Shown piece after piece: positions 1 through 10,319 of a stretch of 64,000 bases of DNA. The DNA lies in assembly GCF_006439335.1 (NCBI RefSeq), contig NZ_SAWY01000040.1:1-64000 (forward strand), given 5' to 3'. Positions within the stretch are counted from its first letter, which is position 1. Each line of letters starts with the position of its first letter. The notes beneath the pieces are model-generated. The model saw only the letters and a list, made by a program, of their open reading frames with translations. It did not search any database and was not told the DNA's origin. This DNA is from Litorilituus lipolyticus (lineage in GTDB: Bacteria > Pseudomonadota > Gammaproteobacteria > Enterobacterales > Alteromonadaceae). Both the position numbers and the translations under genes were made by a program.

Positions 1-83
1 GTTTAGTGATTGATTTCATAACACTCTCCAATTTAATCGTGGAAAAGTGTCAACCTTATTTAGGACGGGTCAAAATAAAGAGA

Positions 84-109
84 AAAGCCGTCATAATGAC
101 GGCTTTTTT
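84..109 (+). terminator. Rho-independent terminator of a gene left of the window
   Basis: A perfect palindrome (AAAGCCGTCAT / ATGACGGCTTT) is followed by a T run on the plus strand. No gene is visible in bases 1-83, so it probably ends a plus-strand gene that stops just before the window. Confidence 0.75.
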
Positions 110-215
110 ATTAGTTGTTTTAGTATTATAAATCAATTGATTATTCTTGAATGAGGCAGTGAATTAGTTGTATTTGTTAATAAACGATTGTAATTAATGT
201 GTCGAATATATTTAC

Positions 216-256
216 AAAAAAAAGCCCTATAAGTATTACTACTCATAGGGCTTTTT
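216..256 (-). terminator. Terminator of the serine deaminase gene
   Basis: The hairpin AAAAAGCCCTAT / ATAGGGCTTTTT has a short AT-rich loop and lies 16 bases past the sdaA stop codon. On the minus strand it ends in a run of eight T, so it fits termination of sdaA. The A run on the other side means it could also work for plus-strand transcripts. Confidence 0.8.
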
Positions 257-271
257 CTTATTTATTGCTGA

Positions 272-1648
272 TTAACATTCGATAATATTAACGGCTAACC
301 CACCACGCGAAGTTTCCTTGTATTTCGTTTTCATGTCATTACCTGTTTCCCACATAGTTTTAATGACTTTATCTAATGAAACTTTTTGCGTTCCTGTACC
401 GCGAAGAGCTAAACGAGCAGCATTTATTGCTTTAACTGAACCCATGGCATTACGCTCTATACAAGGAACTTGAACAAGACCACCAACAGGGTCGCAGGTT
501 AATCCTAAGTTATGCTCCATACCAATTTCAGCTGCATTCTCTACTTGAGATGGAGTACCACCAAGAATTTCAGCTAAAGCTCCCGCAGCCATTGAACAAG
601 CAACACCAACTTCACCTTGACACCCAACTTCAGCGCCAGAAATAGAGGCATTGGTTTTATATAAAATACCGATAGCGGCAGCTGTTAGCAGGTAACGAAT
701 ACAATCGTCATCAGTAACTGGTTTTACAAACTTATCATAATAACAAAGTACTGCAGGGATAATACCTGCAGCACCATTAGTCGGGGCGGTAACAACACGG
801 CTTCCTGCGGCATTTTCCTCATTAACCGCCATGGCAAACAGGTTTACCCAATCCATAGCATTGAGAGGATCACTTGATTTTTCAACCATTAAGCCTCTAT
901 ATAATGCAGGAGCTCTTCGGTTTACTTTTAAACCACCTGGTAAAATACCTTCTGTTGTCATGCCACGCTCAACACTGCTTTTCATAGCATGCCAAATTTC
1001 AATCAACTTGGTACGAACAGTCGCTTCATCATTTAAGCACTTTTCATTATTCATCATCATGGTTGATATGCTTAAGCCATGTTCTTTTGCTTGTACTAAC
1101 AACTCTTCAGCATTTCTAAAAGTGTGCGGACGTTTAATATTGCTGTGTAAAGAAAGTGCTTTATCTTTTTCTTGTTCAAAATCGCAGTCTTCAACAATAA
1201 AGCCGCCACCGATTGAGTAATAAGTTTTTTCAGAAACTAACTCATCACCTTGGTAGGCAAATAATGTCATCGCATTTGCATGCGCAGGCAAGGTTTTTCG
1301 GTGATGGTAAATAATGGCATCGTCTTTTGGGAAACTAACTTGGTGAGAGCCATTTAGAAGTATTTTTTGTGTACTAACAACATCTTCTAAAGTTTGTTCA
1401 ATAGACTCGACAGGAATAGTTTCAGGTGCTTGACCTGAAAAACCTAAGATCACAGCTTTGCCTGTACCATGGCCAATACCTGTTTGACCAAGAGAGCCAA
1501 AAAGTTCACATTTAACTCTATCAACTTTATCTAATAGTTTTTTCTCAAGTAAGTCATCTACAAAGAGTTTAGCGGCTTTCATTGGGCCAACAGTATGAGA
1601 GCTTGATGGGCCTATGCCAATTGAGAACATATCAAATACACTGATCAT
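272..1648 (-). CDS. sdaA: L-serine ammonia-lyase (L-serine deaminase), iron-sulfur type
   Basis: This cytosolic enzyme converts L-serine to pyruvate and ammonia using an oxygen-labile [4Fe-4S] cluster. At 458 residues it matches single-chain SdaA/SdaB enzymes (about 455). The N-terminal [10 protein letters not shown] motif of the beta domain is present, and the C-terminal half holds the cysteine-bearing segments [17 protein letters not shown] and LTCDPVGG expected for cluster binding and catalysis. The ATG at 1648 has AGGTAAAGAA in front of it. Downstream on the same strand is its own terminator; upstream lie nudL and pabB, the same order (pabB-nudL-sdaA) as in E. coli, so sdaA is preferred over sdaB. 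The 311-base gap to nudL suggests a separate promoter. Confidence 0.95.
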   Translation of the reverse strand: MISVFDMFSIGIGPSSSHTVGPMKAAKLFVDDLLEKKLLDKVDRVKCELFGSLGQTGIGHGTGKAVILGFSGQAPETIPVESIEQTLEDVVSTQKILLNGSHQVSFPKDDAIIYHHRKTLPAHANAMTLFAYQGDELVSEKTYYSIGGGFIVEDCDFEQEKDKALSLHSNIKRPHTFRNAEELLVQAKEHGLSISTMMMNNEKCLNDEATVRTKLIEIWHAMKSSVERGMTTEGILPGGLKVNRRAPALYRGLMVEKSSDPLNAMDWVNLFAMAVNEENAAGSRVVTAPTNGAAGIIPAVLCYYDKFVKPVTDDDCIRYLLTAAAIGILYKTNASISGAEVGCQGEVGVACSMAAGALAEILGGTPSQVENAAEIGMEHNLGLTCDPVGGLVQVPCIERNAMGSVKAINAARLALRGTGTQKVSLDKVIKTMWETGNDMKTKYKETSRGGLAVNIIEC

Positions 1649-1959
1649 ATTTCTTTACCTATATTTTTCGCAAGGCGATATCTTAATTGAAGAGCTGTCA
1701 TTACCTCAATTGAAAGTTTAGTCGCTTTCTACAGTATGAGGAGAATCTGCTTTTTCAACAGAGTAAAATACATTTACTGTTATAAATATCAAATACGGTT
1801 TATTGTTTCATATCCGAATTTAAGTTGAGTAAATAGCTAATACATAAAATTATAATCGGTAATTCTATCCCAAATAGTTCGATTTGAAAAACAAAATAAT
1901 ATATAAAAGTTACTAAGCTATAACTAAAGGCTCTGGAAAGTTGAAATAGTATTGAGAAA
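1649..1959. other. Intergenic region between nudL and sdaA
   Basis: No gene, tRNA or strong hairpin is seen in these 311 bases. The stretch is very AT-rich and should contain the sdaA promoter on the minus strand, but I cannot pick a -35/-10 pair with confidence. Confidence 0.5.
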
Positions 1960-2544
1960 TCACTGTAAATGAGAGACTAAATCTTTAAGCATCACTGCGG
2001 TAGCACCCCATATATTATAATGTTTATAGGGTAGGAAGTGCACGTTGTGCTCTCGTCCATTCTTACTTGCTTTTACAACGTGGTGTTTATCGGCAGTGAG
2101 AAAGTGTTGCAATGGTACATGAAAAATTTCCGCGACTTCATTTTCATCAATACAGTATGACTTTGCCGTATCAACTATGGCAACAATAGGTGTGACAAGG
2201 TAGCCACTAATGGTTTGATAAGGTGCTAATTGACCAATTACCGTGACAGTATCGGGTGATAGACCAATTTCTTCTTCTGCTTCTCTTAAAGCCGTCCTGA
2301 TAAGTGATAGATCTTCCGGCTCGGCTTTGCCGCCAGGGAAACTGACTTGTGATGGATGATGCTTTAAATGGCTGGCTCTTTTGGTCAGCAATACCTGTAA
2401 ACCCACTTCATTATTTGTGGTATTAGGTTCAACTAAAGCAATTAATACCGCGGCTGATTTTAATGGCTTATCATGAAGGTAGTTATGGGCTGAATCGGTT
2501 GGTTGATACAAACTATAACGTAATAAAAACTCATCTTTTGTCAT
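1960..2544 (-). CDS. nudL: NUDIX CoA diphosphatase
   Basis: A NUDIX hydrolase of 194 residues, of the family that cleaves coenzyme A and CoA esters to 3',5'-ADP and phosphopantetheine derivatives. The CoA-NUDIX signature LLTKRASHLKHHPSQVSFPG runs directly into the NUDIX box, which ends REAEEEIGL and supplies the metal-binding glutamates. It lies 70 bases downstream of pabB on the same strand, so the two are probably cotranscribed. This is also the E. coli arrangement (pabB-nudL). The family is well defined; that this protein prefers CoA is inferred from the signature. Confidence 0.9.
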   Translation of the reverse strand: MTKDEFLLRYSLYQPTDSAHNYLHDKPLKSAAVLIALVEPNTTNNEVGLQVLLTKRASHLKHHPSQVSFPGGKAEPEDLSLIRTALREAEEEIGLSPDTVTVIGQLAPYQTISGYLVTPIVAIVDTAKSYCIDENEVAEIFHVPLQHFLTADKHHVVKASKNGREHNVHFLPYKHYNIWGATAVMLKDLVSHLQ

Positions 2545-2614
2545 TTTTAACTTCCTAATATTACGTAATTACGTGTAATGAGTTCTTATCCTATTTAAGG
2601 AAACACGACAGTGG

Positions 2615-4072
2615 TCAGCTATTATTGCGAGTATTTAGCTGGCTCAGTATTGGCAGTATTTTATTCACTTTGTCATAGGTTTCTTGGTATTCACTCGCTG
2701 CAGTAGAGTCTGCGACTAAACCACCACCAGCCCAACAATGTATGGTTTGCTTTTGCTGATGGGCAATAAGCGTTCGTATTGTTATGCTTGTATCCATGTT
2801 ACCACAGCTAGAAATATAGCCAATAGAACCACAGTAAACACTTCTTTTGTGTGGCTCAAGTTCCTCTATTATTTCCATTGCGCGAATTTTTGGCGCGCCA
2901 GTAATTGAACCGCCAGGAAAGGCATCTCGTAATAAATCGCAACCATCTTTGTTGGTTTGTAATTGACCTTCGATGGTGCTCACTAAATGATGTACGGCAG
3001 GAAAACTTTCAATATCAAACAGTTTAGGTACTTTTACTGAGCCTGCGATACAGTTTTTACTAATATCATTACGCAGTAAATCCACTATCATCAAGTTTTC
3101 GGCTTTATCCTTGGTCGAGTGAGCTAGGGTTTGGGCGTTTTCTTTATCTTTCAGCGCATCTTCACTGCGTGGCATAGTGCCTTTAATAGGTTTTGTTTGT
3201 ACTTTACCTTGCTCTAATTGCAAAAAACGCTCGGGTGAAACACTTAAAATCGCTGCTTCGGGTATACGAATAAATGCTGAAAAGGGCGCTTTGTTTGCTG
3301 CTCTCAGTGCTTTATAGGCATTAAATGCTTCACCCTGGTATAGTGCACTAAAACGTTGGGCAAGGTTTATTTGGTAGCAGTCGCCACTGAGTAAGTAATC
3401 TTGTACTTGTTGAAATTTTTTCTCGTAATCTATTTGTGTCATATTAGCTTGCCATTCACTGGTTAAGCTAAAAGATGAATCTAGCTTATTCGCTGGGCAT
3501 AGCTCATTTATTTCGAGTGTGAGTTGCTCTCTTTTTTCTGCTGGGCAAATCAAATAGTATTGTTGTTGATGATTGTCATAAACAATTGCTTGGCTATAAA
3601 TCCCGACAGCCATTTCAGGCAAATTGATATCATTACTGGCTTTATCAGGCAATTTTTCAAAACGCCTACCTAAATCATAAGCAAAATAACCGACACTCCC
3701 TCCTAAAAAAGGGCAGGTAGCTGCATTGTGTTCTACTGGGGAAATAATCTGTGCCTGTAATTGCTTAATCAATAGAAGCGGGTCTGCTTGGCTTGTTTCA
3801 TTATAGCTATCACTCATACGTTTAATGAGCGTATTGCGGCCTTGGGTGGTAAGGGTGATTTCAGGCTGCCAAACCAAGATATCAAAGCGGCTATCAACGT
3901 GTTCACTGTCACCTGAATCTAACCACATTGACCAAGGAGTCGCTGATAATGAAGTAAATAATGTTAAGGGTGAACATTGCTCTGAAAGTGCTAATTCCTC
4001 AATGGTTAACGATAAAGGGTAAGTCGTTGAAGAAAGTAACGATTGACTAAAATAAGAAGACTGAGAAGGCAA
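2615..4072 (-). CDS. pabB: Aminodeoxychorismate synthase component I
   Basis: PabB works with the PabA glutaminase to turn chorismate into 4-amino-4-deoxychorismate on the way to p-aminobenzoate and folate. The 485-residue protein has an N-terminal anthranilate-synthase-I-like domain and a C-terminal chorismate-binding domain. The latter contains SPERFLQ, the PIKGT motif whose lysine is the PabB nucleophile (TrpE and PchB-type enzymes differ here), the segment ending LLRNDI, and FPGGSITGAPK. The assigned start is a TTG with no convincing ribosome site. An in-frame stop lies only a few codons upstream, so the true start is this TTG, a rare codon just above it, or a downstream codon. Confidence 0.93.
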   Translation of the reverse strand: MPSQSSYFSQSLLSSTTYPLSLTIEELALSEQCSPLTLFTSLSATPWSMWLDSGDSEHVDSRFDILVWQPEITLTTQGRNTLIKRMSDSYNETSQADPLLLIKQLQAQIISPVEHNAATCPFLGGSVGYFAYDLGRRFEKLPDKASNDINLPEMAVGIYSQAIVYDNHQQQYYLICPAEKREQLTLEINELCPANKLDSSFSLTSEWQANMTQIDYEKKFQQVQDYLLSGDCYQINLAQRFSALYQGEAFNAYKALRAANKAPFSAFIRIPEAAILSVSPERFLQLEQGKVQTKPIKGTMPRSEDALKDKENAQTLAHSTKDKAENLMIVDLLRNDISKNCIAGSVKVPKLFDIESFPAVHHLVSTIEGQLQTNKDGCDLLRDAFPGGSITGAPKIRAMEIIEELEPHKRSVYCGSIGYISSCGNMDTSITIRTLIAHQQKQTIHCWAGGGLVADSTAASEYQETYDKVNKILPILSQLNTRNNS

Positions 4073-4214
4073 GGTTATAATTACTCAAGTTATTCGCTGT
4101 TTAAATGTTGACTATTAGCTGTTTACACTGGCAGCAAGGTCAATAGCAAGTTATTATAGGTGATAGTTTATTATAACTTTCAACTCAATAATATTAAAGC
4201 TAATAGAGAGCACT

Positions 4215-5738
4215 ATGGCCATCATTAAACAACAAGATCTCATCGATAGTGTAGCGGATGCACTACAATATATTTCTTATTATCATCCTCTAGACTTTAT
4301 TCAAGCATTAGAAAAGGCATATCACAAAGAGCAAAACACTGCGGCAAAAGATGCAATTGCTCAAATTTTGATTAATTCACGTATGTCAGCTCATGGTAAG
4401 CGACCTATTTGTCAAGATACGGGTATTGTGACGTGTTTCGTGAAAATAGGTATGGATGTTAAGTGGGATAAAACTGACATGACCGTTCAGCAAATGGTTG
4501 ATGAAGGTACCCGCCGTGCTTATATGAACCCTGATAATCCTTTACGTGCATCCATTGTTGCAGATCCGGCAGGGGCTCGTAAAAATACTAAGGATAACAC
4601 TCCATCAGTTGTGCATATTGACCTAGTAGCGGGCAGTGAAGTTGAAGTCATGATTGCGGCTAAAGGCGGTGGTAGTGAAAATAAAACCAAAATGGCGATG
4701 TTAAATCCTAGTGATTCTATTGCTGATTGGGTTGTTAAAACTTTACCGAGTATGGGGGCTGGTTGGTGTCCTCCTGGGATGTTAGGCATAGGTATTGGTG
4801 GTACGGCTGAAAAAGCAGGTGTACTTGCCAAAGAAAGCTTAATGGACCCTGTAGATATTCAAGAGTTAATTGATAGGGGCCCTCAAAGCGCTGAAGAAGA
4901 ATTACGTTTAGAAATTTTTGAAAGGGTTAATAAATTAGGTATTGGCGCACAAGGCTTGGGTGGTTTAACGACAGTAGTCGATGTAAAAATTAACTCGGTA
5001 CCAACCCATGCAGCCTCTAAGCCGGTTGTTATGATCCCTAACTGTGCTGCTACACGCCATGTTCATTTTCACTTAGATGGTTCAGGCCCTGCTGACTTAT
5101 CGCCACCTAAACTTGAAGAGTGGCCAGAAATCACATGGGAAGTTGGTGAGAATGTTCGTCGTGTTAATGTTGATGGTTTAACCAAAGCAGATATCAGTGA
5201 ATGGAAAACAGGTGAGACAGTTCTACTTAGTGGTACCATTCTTACAGGTCGTGATGCAGCACATAAACGTATACAAGATATGTTAGCTAAAGGTGAAGAA
5301 CTGCCAGTAGACTTTACTAATAAATTCATTTACTACGTAGGACCTGTTGATGCTATTGGTGACGAAGCCGTAGGCCCTGCAGGCCCGACAACAGCAACTC
5401 GAATGGATAAGTTCTCGGATATGATGTTGTCTAAAACAGGTTTGTTAGGTTCAATTGGTAAATCAGAGCGAGGCCCTGCAACTGTTGAAAACATTAAAGA
5501 GCATAACTCTGTTTACTTAATGGCTGTAGGTGGTGCAGCATATTTAGTATCAAAGGCAATTAAAAAAGCAAAAGTAGTAGCGTTTCCAGAATTAGGTATG
5601 GAAGCTATTTATGAATTTGAAGTTGAAGATATGCCTGTGACCGTTGCTGTAGATAGCACGGGTGAGTCTGCACATGTTACTGGTCCGGCTATTTGGCAAG
5701 CTAAAATTGAAGAGCTAGACAGTAAATTAAAGAGTTAA
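4215..5738 (+). CDS. fumA: Fumarate hydratase, class I (iron-sulfur)
   Basis: This TCA-cycle enzyme interconverts fumarate and L-malate. The 507-residue single chain carries the fused alpha and beta domains of class I fumarases. Three conserved cysteines in the usual contexts should hold the [4Fe-4S] cluster: C66 (ICQDTG), C185 (GWCPPGM) and C277 (PNCAATRH). The glycine-rich AAKGGGSENK and VGPAGPTTATRMD segments are intact. GAGAG precedes the ATG. It is divergent from pabB across 142 bases and is followed by a strong terminator, so it is a single-gene unit. It is oxygen-sensitive by family; the symbol could equally be fumB. Confidence 0.93.
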   Translation: MAIIKQQDLIDSVADALQYISYYHPLDFIQALEKAYHKEQNTAAKDAIAQILINSRMSAHGKRPICQDTGIVTCFVKIGMDVKWDKTDMTVQQMVDEGTRRAYMNPDNPLRASIVADPAGARKNTKDNTPSVVHIDLVAGSEVEVMIAAKGGGSENKTKMAMLNPSDSIADWVVKTLPSMGAGWCPPGMLGIGIGGTAEKAGVLAKESLMDPVDIQELIDRGPQSAEEELRLEIFERVNKLGIGAQGLGGLTTVVDVKINSVPTHAASKPVVMIPNCAATRHVHFHLDGSGPADLSPPKLEEWPEITWEVGENVRRVNVDGLTKADISEWKTGETVLLSGTILTGRDAAHKRIQDMLAKGEELPVDFTNKFIYYVGPVDAIGDEAVGPAGPTTATRMDKFSDMMLSKTGLLGSIGKSERGPATVENIKEHNSVYLMAVGGAAYLVSKAIKKAKVVAFPELGMEAIYEFEVEDMPVTVAVDSTGESAHVTGPAIWQAKIEELDSKLKS

Positions 5739-5778
5739 TCACATTAGCACGATAAATAGCGGCTAAAACTAGCTTTAT

Positions 5779-5805
5779 AAAGCGGACATATGTCCGCTTT
5801 TTTTT
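5779..5805 (+). terminator. Terminator of the fumarase gene
   Basis: The perfect palindrome AAAGCGGACATATGTCCGCTTT is followed by eight or more T, starting 41 bases after the fumarase stop. Confidence 0.9.
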
Positions 5806-5814
5806 CCTTTATCC

Positions 5815-6525
5815 TTAGAGGGGCGGGTTGTTTATTACGACTGATAACGTACCTTCGAGTTCTTTTTGAAATTCAATCCATTCAGATTTTTTTGATAAAC
5901 CAAGGAATAAAGGAATGTTTTCTATATGAGAGTATGGTTGTTTCGTTAGATTTTTATGAGGATCGACTTCAGTAAAACTCTCTTCATTAAAACTTGGCGG
6001 TGCAATAAGTACATCTAACCTATCTTTTAGAATGAGCTCAGTAATAACTTCGATAGTTAGAAAATCAAATTTTTGTAAATTTTTGGCGTTATCAAATTTC
6101 GGAAAATGCTCATAACCTCTCAGTATGCCTATACGTAGACCAGTAAGATCTTCCCACCGGCTAATTTTAGCTGTTTGCTTGTTGTCTGCATAAAACCTAA
6201 AGCCAGCAGATTGAGTTCTTATGCTAGGCTGTAAAAATGTTAAATAACGGCTTCGTTCTTCACTATAAAATAAATCATCAATGATATCGGCTTTTCCAGA
6301 TCTTATTGCTTGCATACAACATGCCCAAGGGCATTCATAGATTTCAATGGGAATATTTAACGATTTAGCTAAACGGATGATAGTGTTATGTTCTAATTTA
6401 CCTTGTTCATACAACCTTGCGTCATGCGGTTGAGCAGCAAAAATTAACTTTTCAGGGAATAACTCATTGCCTTGTGCCGTGAAGGTAGACAATGTAAAAA
6501 ATAGGCAAGTGATCAGTAGTTTCAT
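5815..6525 (-). CDS. Periplasmic solute-binding protein, family 3-like
   Basis: An exported protein of 236 residues. Residues 1-19 form a signal peptide (KLLITCLFFTLSTFTAQG) and the rest resembles the bacterial family-3 extracellular binding fold (residues about 28-235). Conserved-type segments are RYLTFLQPSIRTQSAGFRF and LTGLRIGILRGY. No permease or ATPase gene is next to it, so it is not part of a complete ABC importer here. Lone members of this family are common in Alteromonadales. The ligand cannot be read from sequence. The neighbouring chemoreceptor gene is on the same strand 175 bases upstream, so a role in sensing is conceivable but unproven. It converges on the fumarase terminator. 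Confidence 0.7.
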   Translation of the reverse strand: MKLLITCLFFTLSTFTAQGNELFPEKLIFAAQPHDARLYEQGKLEHNTIIRLAKSLNIPIEIYECPWACCMQAIRSGKADIIDDLFYSEERSRYLTFLQPSIRTQSAGFRFYADNKQTAKISRWEDLTGLRIGILRGYEHFPKFDNAKNLQKFDFLTIEVITELILKDRLDVLIAPPSFNEESFTEVDPHKNLTKQPYSHIENIPLFLGLSKKSEWIEFQKELEGTLSVVINNPPL

Positions 6526-6699
6526 CTTCTTAGATCTATAATGATATTAACTAAAGGATTAATAGGAAAAGGCATTGATTAAATTCAGCGTTAGTATATT
6601 ACGTATGGCTTAGCAAAAACATGCAGAATCTATTCGTTGTTACAAAACTATAAAAAATAGGAGCGTAGACTCATAATAATTGTAAAAGTAAGGTTAATA

Positions 6700-8817
6700 C
6701 TATTCAGATTTTAATAAATTTAATTGAGCATTCAAATCGTTAATTAGCTCTTGCGCACGCGCACTCATTTCACTTAAGGTTTCACCCATTTCAGCGAGTT
6801 GTTTGCTACTATCACTAATGGCCACTACTTGCATATTAACTTCTTCACTTACTTGGCTTTGCTCTTCAGCAGCCGTTGCTACTTGAACAGAGCTATCGCT
6901 GATGGCGTTAATGCTAGTTACGCCATTGGCCAATTGCTCAAAACTATCTTTTGTTGCATCAACTGATACATCAACAGATTGCTTTATTTCCGTTAGGTTA
7001 CCTACAGCGACATCTACGTCGGTTTGTAAGAACTGAATTAAGTCACTAATTTCTGTTGTTGAGGTTTGCGTTCTACTTGCAAGATTTCTAACTTCATCAG
7101 CAACAACGGCAAAACCTCGACCCATTTCTCCCGCTCTGGCTGCTTCAATGGCAGCATTTAAGGCGAGTAAATTGGTTTGCTCAGCTATACTTTGAATAGT
7201 CGATACAATACTGGTTATATTTTGCGTACGCTCTGCAACTTTCTCAATTTGTTCACCAGTTTCGGTCATGTTTATAGAGAGTTTCTCAATTTCAGTAACA
7301 GTGCCTTGTAGAGAGCTTTGAGTTCCCGTAAGAATGTCATTCGCATCAGATGCATTTGTTGCAGTATCTTGTGAAAGGCGTGATACCTCCATTGCGGTTA
7401 CTGACATTTCATTTATTGCAGTTGCCATATTATCTAAGTTCATCTGTTGATTGTCAGTATCATTTTTAACTTGCTCAGCTCCGCTGTCTAGTTCTGCCAT
7501 TAAGCCAACTAATTGCTGAGATACCGCTTTTGAACCACCAATAATGTTGGCTAATTTGTTCATAAAGTCATTTAACCCTGAAGCTAATCGAATTAACTCT
7601 TCATGGTTTTGTATATGAACCTTTTGCGTTAAATCACCTTCTTGAGAAGAGAGGTTTTGTACTGAATCAGAAACGGACTTAATAGGAGAGGATATAGATT
7701 TTGCTAGCCAAACAGCAATACCAACAGCAACGGCTAAAAAGAGAATGGAATGGATCACTAAACTGGTAATTGCGCTGGTATAGGTTTCATCAGAGGCTTT
7801 CTTTAAACTGATGACTGGCATCATAGCCACTTCTTTTGGAATGGAGACAATTAATTTCCAAGTAACTCCCGCTTCTTCAAGGTTAACATCAACCTTTACC
7901 TGCCAGTTTTCATCAGTTATATGAGTTTTTTCTGATGATTTAGCAAATTGTAAAAGTTGATTAGAGCCTTTAGTCACAGGTTGACCAACCAAATCTTTAT
8001 ATTTAGTCGAGGCAACGATAATGTTATTTTGACTAATTAAGGTCAGCATGGATTTACCATTAAATAAACCTGTTGATGCTTGCTCTATCCATGTTTGTAC
8101 GACAGGTAAATTAATATCTGCACCAACAATACCAATGAACTTCCCTTGAGAAATAATAGGGGCTGATAAAGTTGTTAACAGCTCAGATTTACCGGGCTCA
8201 ATTTCATATAAATACGGATCAAGTGCACAGGGGGTTACTTTATCTCGAGGGCAAAGGTACCACTCTGATTCACGCATGCCACTTTCATTTATGGTTTCAA
8301 TATATTTTTCGCCAGCATCTTCTGTTGGGTAAAAGATTGTTTGCCCATTTTCTCTTACCCAGTAAATTTCAAGTGCTCCGGTATTTGAGCTGTGTTCAAA
8401 ATTATTTCGGTTTTGGTCATCTAAGCCATCATAGCCGTCTTTTTCAAGGTGGGTGTAAAGCGAGCTAATAGCTTCGTTGGCTTTTAATGCTGAGTGCGTG
8501 ACTTTTTTTACTTTTTCACGTGAGAATGGCTTTTGCGGGATAGCTGAGTCAGAAAAAATTTGCGCTAAAGTTAAGGGGATAGAAAAGCTTTGCTTTAATA
8601 AGGTTGCGACTTTATTACCCGCAATAGTGCCACCTCGTTCAAGAGAGGATAGAACAGATTTTTTTACCTCATCTTCCATGTAGTTAAGTTGTTGCTCGCT
8701 TACATCCTCGAGAGAATTTGAGGAAACATAGGAAAGGATTACGATGCAAGTAGCAATCAGTAAAGCAAATAATAAGGTGATCTTTGTACTTAAAGGGGCG
8801 CTTTTACTTAGAATCAC
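6700..8817 (-). CDS. Methyl-accepting chemotaxis protein with large periplasmic dCache-like sensor
   Basis: A transmembrane chemoreceptor of 705 residues. TM1 is near the N-terminus ([19 protein letters not shown]), followed by a periplasmic region of about 300 residues that looks like a double-Cache ligand domain. TM2 ([20 protein letters not shown]), HAMP and the cytoplasmic signalling domain follow. The hairpin tip is canonical ([20 protein letters not shown]). There is no C-terminal NWETF-type pentapeptide, so adaptation enzymes must dock without it. I place the start at the GTG at 8817, with AAGGA seven bases upstream; the longer frame from 8889 adds 24 hydrophilic residues in front of TM1 and has no ribosome site. 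The ligand is unknown. Confidence 0.88.
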   Translation of the reverse strand: MILSKSAPLSTKITLLFALLIATCIVILSYVSSNSLEDVSEQQLNYMEDEVKKSVLSSLERGGTIAGNKVATLLKQSFSIPLTLAQIFSDSAIPQKPFSREKVKKVTHSALKANEAISSLYTHLEKDGYDGLDDQNRNNFEHSSNTGALEIYWVRENGQTIFYPTEDAGEKYIETINESGMRESEWYLCPRDKVTPCALDPYLYEIEPGKSELLTTLSAPIISQGKFIGIVGADINLPVVQTWIEQASTGLFNGKSMLTLISQNNIIVASTKYKDLVGQPVTKGSNQLLQFAKSSEKTHITDENWQVKVDVNLEEAGVTWKLIVSIPKEVAMMPVISLKKASDETYTSAITSLVIHSILFLAVAVGIAVWLAKSISSPIKSVSDSVQNLSSQEGDLTQKVHIQNHEELIRLASGLNDFMNKLANIIGGSKAVSQQLVGLMAELDSGAEQVKNDTDNQQMNLDNMATAINEMSVTAMEVSRLSQDTATNASDANDILTGTQSSLQGTVTEIEKLSINMTETGEQIEKVAERTQNITSIVSTIQSIAEQTNLLALNAAIEAARAGEMGRGFAVVADEVRNLASRTQTSTTEISDLIQFLQTDVDVAVGNLTEIKQSVDVSVDATKDSFEQLANGVTSINAISDSSVQVATAAEEQSQVSEEVNMQVVAISDSSKQLAEMGETLSEMSARAQELINDLNAQLNLLKSE

Positions 8818-9068
8818 AATTGTATCCTTTTGGTGTATATGATGTTCAAGCTTTAAATGTGGTGAGAATTTATCGTACTTAGTTACCAAATATAGACGAA
8901 CATTTCGTAATTAAAAAGGTGTATAAACAATAAATTACCAGCGTAATTTCTTAATAGCTTGTGAAAAAGTTGTGCTCTGATTAGAGGTGGCAACTAAGAA
9001 ATAAACTGCTTATTTGAAAGGGATGGTTTTATTTAGCTTTTGGGTGTTGCTTATTAATTATGGGTAAA

Positions 9069-9998
9069 TTAATTTTCATCTTTTACTGTGTCTATTAACC
9101 ATTGGGTGAATTTCTGTACTGGGCTGTAATCAAGTTTATCATTTGGTGTGACTAAGTAATAAGCATTGTCAGTAGTGAGTGGTGTACAGCAAACCTCTAC
9201 TAACTCTTTACGCTTTAGTTCATTTTCGATTAAAAACTTTGGCAATAGCGCGATACCTAAGCCAGCAATTGCTGCATTTGTTGCGATAGAAAATTGTTCA
9301 AAATGCATTCCTTGCTGTGCAGGTGTGAAAATACTGTGACTGGCAAACCATTGCTGCCATGCGTCTGGCCTAGTTGATATATGTAATAGTGGCTGCTCAG
9401 CTAAACTGGCGATAAAGCGCTGTTTATTATCAGTAGTGCAATCCTTTTGTTTAATTTTTTTAAGAAATTCAGGTGCACATACTGCAACTGACTCTTCTGC
9501 CATCAAAAAAGTTGAGTTTGCTTGTGCCCAATCTCCCTGACCAAAATGAATTGCGCAATGTACGTCTTCAAGAGAAAAATCAAATTGCGTTAATTTACTT
9601 ACCGTGTTGATTGTTATTTGAGGGTTCTTTGATAGAAAGTCAGCGAGGCGGGGCATTAACCATCTAGAGCCAAACATTGGCAATATGGCTATATTTAATA
9701 CCCCTCCTGTCGGGTTGGTCATCATGTTTAGAGTGGCTGAGCGAATATGACTTAATGCACTATGTATATCTTTTGCATAGCTTTTTCCTATTTCCGTCAG
9801 CTGAATATTTTGTTTGTGGCGGTGAAAAAGCGTGATATTTAATTGCGCTTCAAGCGCATTAATTTGCCTACTGATTGCGCCTTGAGTTAACGATAACTCT
9901 TTTGCTGCCGCGGTAAAACTTCCTGTACGAGCTGCCGCATCAAAAGCTGCAAGCATGCTCGTACTTGGTAATAATTTTTTTGATTGTGGCAAGTTCAT
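9069..9998 (-). CDS. LysR-family transcriptional regulator, GcvA-like
   Basis: A regulator of 309 residues. The winged helix-turn-helix spans about residues 13-72, with recognition segment LTQGAISRQINALEAQL, and the rest is the substrate-binding-like effector domain. The sequence style (SFTAAAKELSLTQGAISRQI, then HFGQGDW) is that of the GcvA/AmpR subgroup. It is divergent from the 2,3-aminomutase gene across 321 bases, so that gene is the obvious candidate target. The effector is unknown. It differs in subgroup from the two LysR proteins at 17.6 and 25.1 kb, and I do not see their TGTGCA operator here. Confidence 0.88.
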   Translation of the reverse strand: MNLPQSKKLLPSTSMLAAFDAAARTGSFTAAAKELSLTQGAISRQINALEAQLNITLFHRHKQNIQLTEIGKSYAKDIHSALSHIRSATLNMMTNPTGGVLNIAILPMFGSRWLMPRLADFLSKNPQITINTVSKLTQFDFSLEDVHCAIHFGQGDWAQANSTFLMAEESVAVCAPEFLKKIKQKDCTTDNKQRFIASLAEQPLLHISTRPDAWQQWFASHSIFTPAQQGMHFEQFSIATNAAIAGLGIALLPKFLIENELKRKELVEVCCTPLTTDNAYYLVTPNDKLDYSPVQKFTQWLIDTVKDEN

Positions 9999-10319
9999 TT
10001 TTAACTTTATTACCTAGTATTGTGGTCAATAAGAAACCAAGACATTATAGCGATAAATTTATATTTGATCATTACAAAAAGTCATGAGTTGGTGAGTTAA
10101 TATCGTTTGAATGAAACAATGAATTGACGAAGAATATAGCGAATTCAGTAAAGTGAATGAACTTTTTTGGGATGTTTACACAGAATAACAGTTTGTTAAA
10201 TGCGTTTTGTTATCATTTGCAGTAAACAGAGAGTTTTCGGCTATGACGTCAATAGTGAAAATATCTAACCTAAAATATGAGCTACTGTAATACCCTATAA
10301 AATATCAGGAGATTGTCGA
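9999..10319. other. Divergent promoter region, LysR / aminomutase
   Basis: These 321 bases lie between divergently transcribed genes and hold no gene that I can support. They should contain both promoters and the LysR binding sites, but no strong palindrome stands out. The plus-strand gene has AGGAG nine bases before its ATG. Confidence 0.5.

Noticed and set aside
831..1220. 129-codon plus-strand frame inside sdaA
   Set aside because: Antisense shadow of a highly conserved gene; composition follows the sdaA codons.
1649..1959. Glycine-type riboswitch before sdaA
   Set aside because: No paired aptamer pattern is visible on the minus strand; only AT-rich sequence with weak repeats.
8818..8889. 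N-terminal extension of the first chemoreceptor
   Set aside because: The GTG at 8817 has a good ribosome site and puts TM1 directly at the N-terminus; the extension has neither.
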